Source of the DNA: an uncultured Bacteroidales bacterium
GTDB lineage: Bacteria; Bacteroidota; Bacteroidia; Bacteroidales; WCHB1-69
NCBI GenBank assembly: GCA_934699095.1
Contig: CAKUVI010000003.1
Location: 248,001 to 312,000 of the forward strand
Direction of reading: 5' to 3'
DNA: 64,000 nucleotides
Shown: positions 61,493-64,000 of the stretch, one piece after another
Numbering within the stretch: position 1 is the first letter of the stretch
How the letters are laid out: every line of letters begins with the position of its first letter
Notes under the pieces: generated by a model
Told to the model about the DNA's origin: nothing
The model's input: the letters and a program-made list of their open reading frames with translations, nothing else
Databases searched by the model: none
Translations under genes and position numbers: made by a program

Positions 61493-62746
61493 TTATTGGC
61501 GTTTGCCGTTTAAGAAATATTGCTCTACTTTATTTGAACCGAAGCCGTAGTTCATATAATAGATAGTATCCATCGGCTTGGTTATGAAGAAGTTGGCAAT
61601 TTTACCCTTTGTGATAGTGCCCAATTCGTGACATACGTCCATTGCGTATGCTGTGTTTATCGTTGTTGCGTTAACAATCTCTTCGGGAAGCATCTTGTAC
61701 ATTATCGAACCCATTGCAAACACCAACTGCATGTTTCCTGACGGACATGAGCCCGGATTGAAGTCTGACGCAAGCGCAACAGGAAGGCCGTATTCAATCA
61801 TCTGGCGTATGGGAGCGCACTGCATTCCAAGAAAAAAGGCTGCACCCGGAAGCACCGTAGGCATCGTCTCGCTGCCAAGCAATGCCTCCATCTCCGCCTC
61901 ACCAGTGTATTCCAAATGGTCAACAGACAAAGCGTTGTATTTCACGCCCACCTGTATGCCGCCTGAACATGCCATCTCGTTGGCATGGATCTTCGGACGA
62001 AGGCCATATTTTATGCCCTGCATCAAAATACGCTCGGTCTGCTCCACCGTGAAAAAGCCCTTGTCGCAGAACACATCCACAAAATCGGCAAGGTTTTCAG
62101 CGGCAACCATGGGTATCATCTCGTTGATTATGAGATCTACATATTCGTCAGGGTTGTTTTTATACTGCAATGGAACGGCGTGAGCGCCCAAAAAATTGGC
62201 CTTGATAGTGATAGGGGAGTTCTCTTTCAGCTTGCGTATCACTCGCAGCATCTTGAGCTCGTCTTCTGTTGAAAGACCATAACCGCTCTTGATTTCAGCT
62301 GCTCCGGTGCCGTATGAGGCCATCTCTTCGAGGCGTTGCCAAGCTTGATCGTAAAGTTCCTCCTCTGATGTCTCGTGCAAACGAAGTGCAGAATTCAAGA
62401 TTCCTCCACCCCGCTTGGCTATCTCTTCATAACTCAACCCCTTGATCTTGTCAACATACTCAACCTCCCGACTGCCAGCATAAACTATATGTGTGTGTGA
62501 ATCGCAAAAAGATGGGAAAACCATCTTGCCAGTTGCATCTATCTCTTCAATGGGCTCTTTAACTTTTTTTAACCTGTCTGGGGTCAACTCCTCCATCTTT
62601 CCAAAATCCTTGATTTTGTCACCTTCTGTCAATAAAAAGGCATTTTCAACGATTGGAAGACGCTGCATATCCTTGCCAGCTCTGAATTTTATACTTTTGG
62701 TCTCAGCCTGTACTAATTGCTTGATATTCTTAACTAATATTGCCAT
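61493..62746 (-). CDS. hutI: Imidazolonepropionase
   Basis: 417 residues. HutI opens the ring of imidazolone-5-propanoate to N-formimidoyl-glutamate in histidine breakdown. Seen: FCDSHTHIVYAGSREVEY (HxH metal ligands), AKRGGGILNSALRLHETSEEELYDQ, GTGAAEIKSGYGLSTEDELKML, LGAHAVP, IHANEMACSGG, SVDHLEYTGE, and ASDFNPGSCPSGNMQL with the metal Asp. No hutH, hutU or ftcD is in the window. 24 bp downstream of era. Confidence 0.95.
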   Translation of the reverse strand: MAILVKNIKQLVQAETKSIKFRAGKDMQRLPIVENAFLLTEGDKIKDFGKMEELTPDRLKKVKEPIEEIDATGKMVFPSFCDSHTHIVYAGSREVEYVDKIKGLSYEEIAKRGGGILNSALRLHETSEEELYDQAWQRLEEMASYGTGAAEIKSGYGLSTEDELKMLRVIRKLKENSPITIKANFLGAHAVPLQYKNNPDEYVDLIINEMIPMVAAENLADFVDVFCDKGFFTVEQTERILMQGIKYGLRPKIHANEMACSGGIQVGVKYNALSVDHLEYTGEAEMEALLGSETMPTVLPGAAFFLGMQCAPIRQMIEYGLPVALASDFNPGSCPSGNMQLVFAMGSIMYKMLPEEIVNATTINTAYAMDVCHELGTITKGKIANFFITKPMDTIYYMNYGFGSNKVEQYFLNGKRQ

Positions 62747-62770
62747 ATTTTATATTTTTTTGTCGAAAAT

Positions 62771-63679
62771 CTAATCTGTGAATGAATAACCGAACTTCTT
62801 CATCAGCAGCTCGTTGTTGCGCCAGTCTTTCAAAACCTTTACAGAAAGGTCTAAATAGATGTGTTTCTGAAGAAAATCCTCAATAGAAGCCCTGGCATCT
62901 GTGCCCAACTTTTTGATTGCAGAGCCTTTGCTTCCAATAATGATTCCTTTTTGGGTCGGGCGTTCAACGTATAAGGTAGCCCCTATCCTTATGATGTCGT
63001 CCTCTTCCTTGTAACTTTCCACCACAACCTCAACACTGTATGGAATCTCCTTTTTGTATTGCAGAAGAATCTGTTCCCTGATAAGCTCCGACACGAAGAA
63101 GCGCATCGGACGGTCGGTGAGTGCATCTTTCGGAAAATAGGGCGGACACTCCGGCAACAACTCTACAATACGCTGCCTCAAACTGTCAATATTAACATCT
63201 TTTAACGCAGATATGGCGAAAATGTCTGCATCAGGAAAGACCGTTTTCCATACATTCTCAGCTTCTGCAACTTGCTCCTCTGTATATTTGTCGATTTTAT
63301 TGATGATGAAAACAACAGGTATTGCCATGTTTTTGATCTTCTCCACCAACTCTTCGTTGTATTTGGTCTCGCCGCATTCTATGAGATAGAGAATAATGTC
63401 GGCATCTTGTAGTGAATCAGTGACAAACCGCATCATGTACTTCTGCATTGTGTAGGCAGGGTCGAGTACACCTGGAAGATCGGAATAGACGATTTGGTAG
63501 TCGTCGCCGTTCACAATACCCTTGATGCGGTGGCGCGTCGTCTGTGCCTTGGATGTCATAATCGACACCTTCTCTCCAACCAACCTGTTCATCAGTGTGC
63601 TTTTGCCAACATTTGGGTTGCCTATGATATTCACAAATCCCGCTCTATGTCCCTTTTCTTGTGAAGATATTTCGTTCAT
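62771..63679 (-). CDS. era: GTPase Era
   Basis: 302 residues. Binds the 3' end of 16S rRNA and assists 30S maturation. Seen: G1 GNPNVGKSTLMNRLVG at about 21-36, switch QTTRHRIKGI, G3 DLPGV, G4 NKID, G5 SALKDVNID, and a C-terminal KH domain (VEVVVESYKEEDDIIRIGATLYVERPTQKGIIIGSKGSAIKKLGTDARASIEDFL). The G3 reads DLPGV where many Era have DTPGI. 7 bp after the lpxH-like gene. Confidence 0.97.
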   Translation of the reverse strand: MNEISSQEKGHRAGFVNIIGNPNVGKSTLMNRLVGEKVSIMTSKAQTTRHRIKGIVNGDDYQIVYSDLPGVLDPAYTMQKYMMRFVTDSLQDADIILYLIECGETKYNEELVEKIKNMAIPVVFIINKIDKYTEEQVAEAENVWKTVFPDADIFAISALKDVNIDSLRQRIVELLPECPPYFPKDALTDRPMRFFVSELIREQILLQYKKEIPYSVEVVVESYKEEDDIIRIGATLYVERPTQKGIIIGSKGSAIKKLGTDARASIEDFLQKHIYLDLSVKVLKDWRNNELLMKKFGYSFTD

Positions 63680-63686
63680 AATATTC

Positions 63687-64000
63687 CTATAATTCTGTGT
63701 TAAAAAAAACTAATTTCGGCTTTGAGTCATCCTCGTCAAATGTTATGTAGCTGAAATGGTCGAGCCAATCACCAGTGTTGAAAACAACGCCTCCGCCGTC
63801 AAGTCCGTACTCAAAAGGAATGTGGCGGTGCCCGAAAACGAAAAAGTCGGCACCTGTTTTTTTCTCCATCTCTTTTGAATACATTATCTGGTGTTCACCA
63901 TCTCCTTTGAACACTCTCTCATCGTCGGGATGAGAATTTCTTGATTTTTTCGAGAAAAATCTTGCTATAGAAAACGCAATTCTTGGGTGCAGCGTGCTAT
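63687..64000 (-). CDS. lpxH: UDP-2,3-diacylglucosamine diphosphatase (LpxH-like), partial
   Basis: The frame is open to the right edge, so only the last ~104 codons are present. Metallophosphoesterase end: LHPRIAFSIARFF, KSRNSHPDDERV, FFVFGHRHIPFEYGL with the GHxH metal motif, and VVFNTGDWLDHFSYITF. LpxH makes lipid X in lipid A synthesis at the inner membrane. The N-terminal metal motifs lie outside the window, so the assignment rests on the C-terminal pattern and size of the family in Bacteroidota. Confidence 0.78.
   Translation of the reverse strand, partial: STLHPRIAFSIARFFSKKSRNSHPDDERVFKGDGEHQIMYSKEMEKKTGADFFVFGHRHIPFEYGLDGGGVVFNTGDWLDHFSYITFDEDDSKPKLVFFNTEL

Overview
The window looks like a chromosomal segment from a Bacteroidota bacterium, most likely order Bacteroidales. 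The evidence is the type IX secretion (T9SS) genes porV, porU, porP and gldJ, several secreted proteins with T9SS C-terminal sorting domains, many promoters of the Bacteroidota type (TAnnTTTG at about -7), no obvious Shine-Dalgarno sites, and an operon style with ATGA overlaps. No phage, integrase, IS element or CRISPR array was seen. Most of the window is ordinary core genome.

Layout. 0-7.7 kb: a T9SS cluster, porV and porU on the minus strand, divergent from porP and gldJ on the plus strand. 7.8-20 kb: housekeeping genes (DUF2156/GNAT protein, META lipoprotein, engB, envC-like, pnuC, trmH-like, HU, a TPR-ribH-fmt operon, UPF0145, a GT39-like membrane glycosyltransferase, rlmH, an M20 amidohydrolase, ispD). 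20-35 kb: yitT, a lipoprotein-asmA pair, tdk, an acidic unknown, lgt, an rRNA pseudouridine synthase, a U32 protein, a secreted C10 protease, an Old Yellow Enzyme relative, tatD and two tandem small beta-barrel genes. 35-37.5 kb: atpC, atpD and a tRNA-Gly. 37.5-49.2 kb: an accessory block of T9SS cargo (BspA-type LRR protein, subtilase, alpha/beta hydrolase) with a chimeric barrel protein and small lipoproteins. 49.4-56.9 kb: a LytTR-wHTH membrane regulator, rimO, an EF-G paralogue, an unknown secreted protein and a second yitT followed by ispE. 57-61.4 kb: an overlapping operon of a WbpE-like aminotransferase, a WbpD-like acetyltransferase and a large T9SS type-B cargo protein. 61.5-64 kb: hutI, era and a partial lpxH-like gene.

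How the genes connect. PorV carries cargo to the PorU sortase; PorP and GldJ belong to the envelope machinery; WbpE/WbpD-type enzymes make the kind of di-N-acetylated uronic-acid sugar used in the A-LPS/cargo-linking pathway of Porphyromonas. Five cargo proteins in the same window carry the matching sorting domains.

The most unusual part is 39-48.4 kb. Two unrelated secreted enzymes share a practically identical GC-rich 3' module (beta-helix plus sorting domain, 39172-40807 and 43394-45146). A 5' signal-peptide module is likewise shared by the hydrolase gene and a neighbouring barrel gene. Both enzyme genes are broken: one has a 2-nt frameshift exactly at the module junction, an ACG where the ATG should be, and a 117-bp deletion between 8-bp repeats; the other has an in-frame TGA. 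A palindromic repeat has also entered the sorting-domain coding sequence. This looks like recombination-driven reassortment of secreted-protein ends, although assembly error at a repeat must be excluded.
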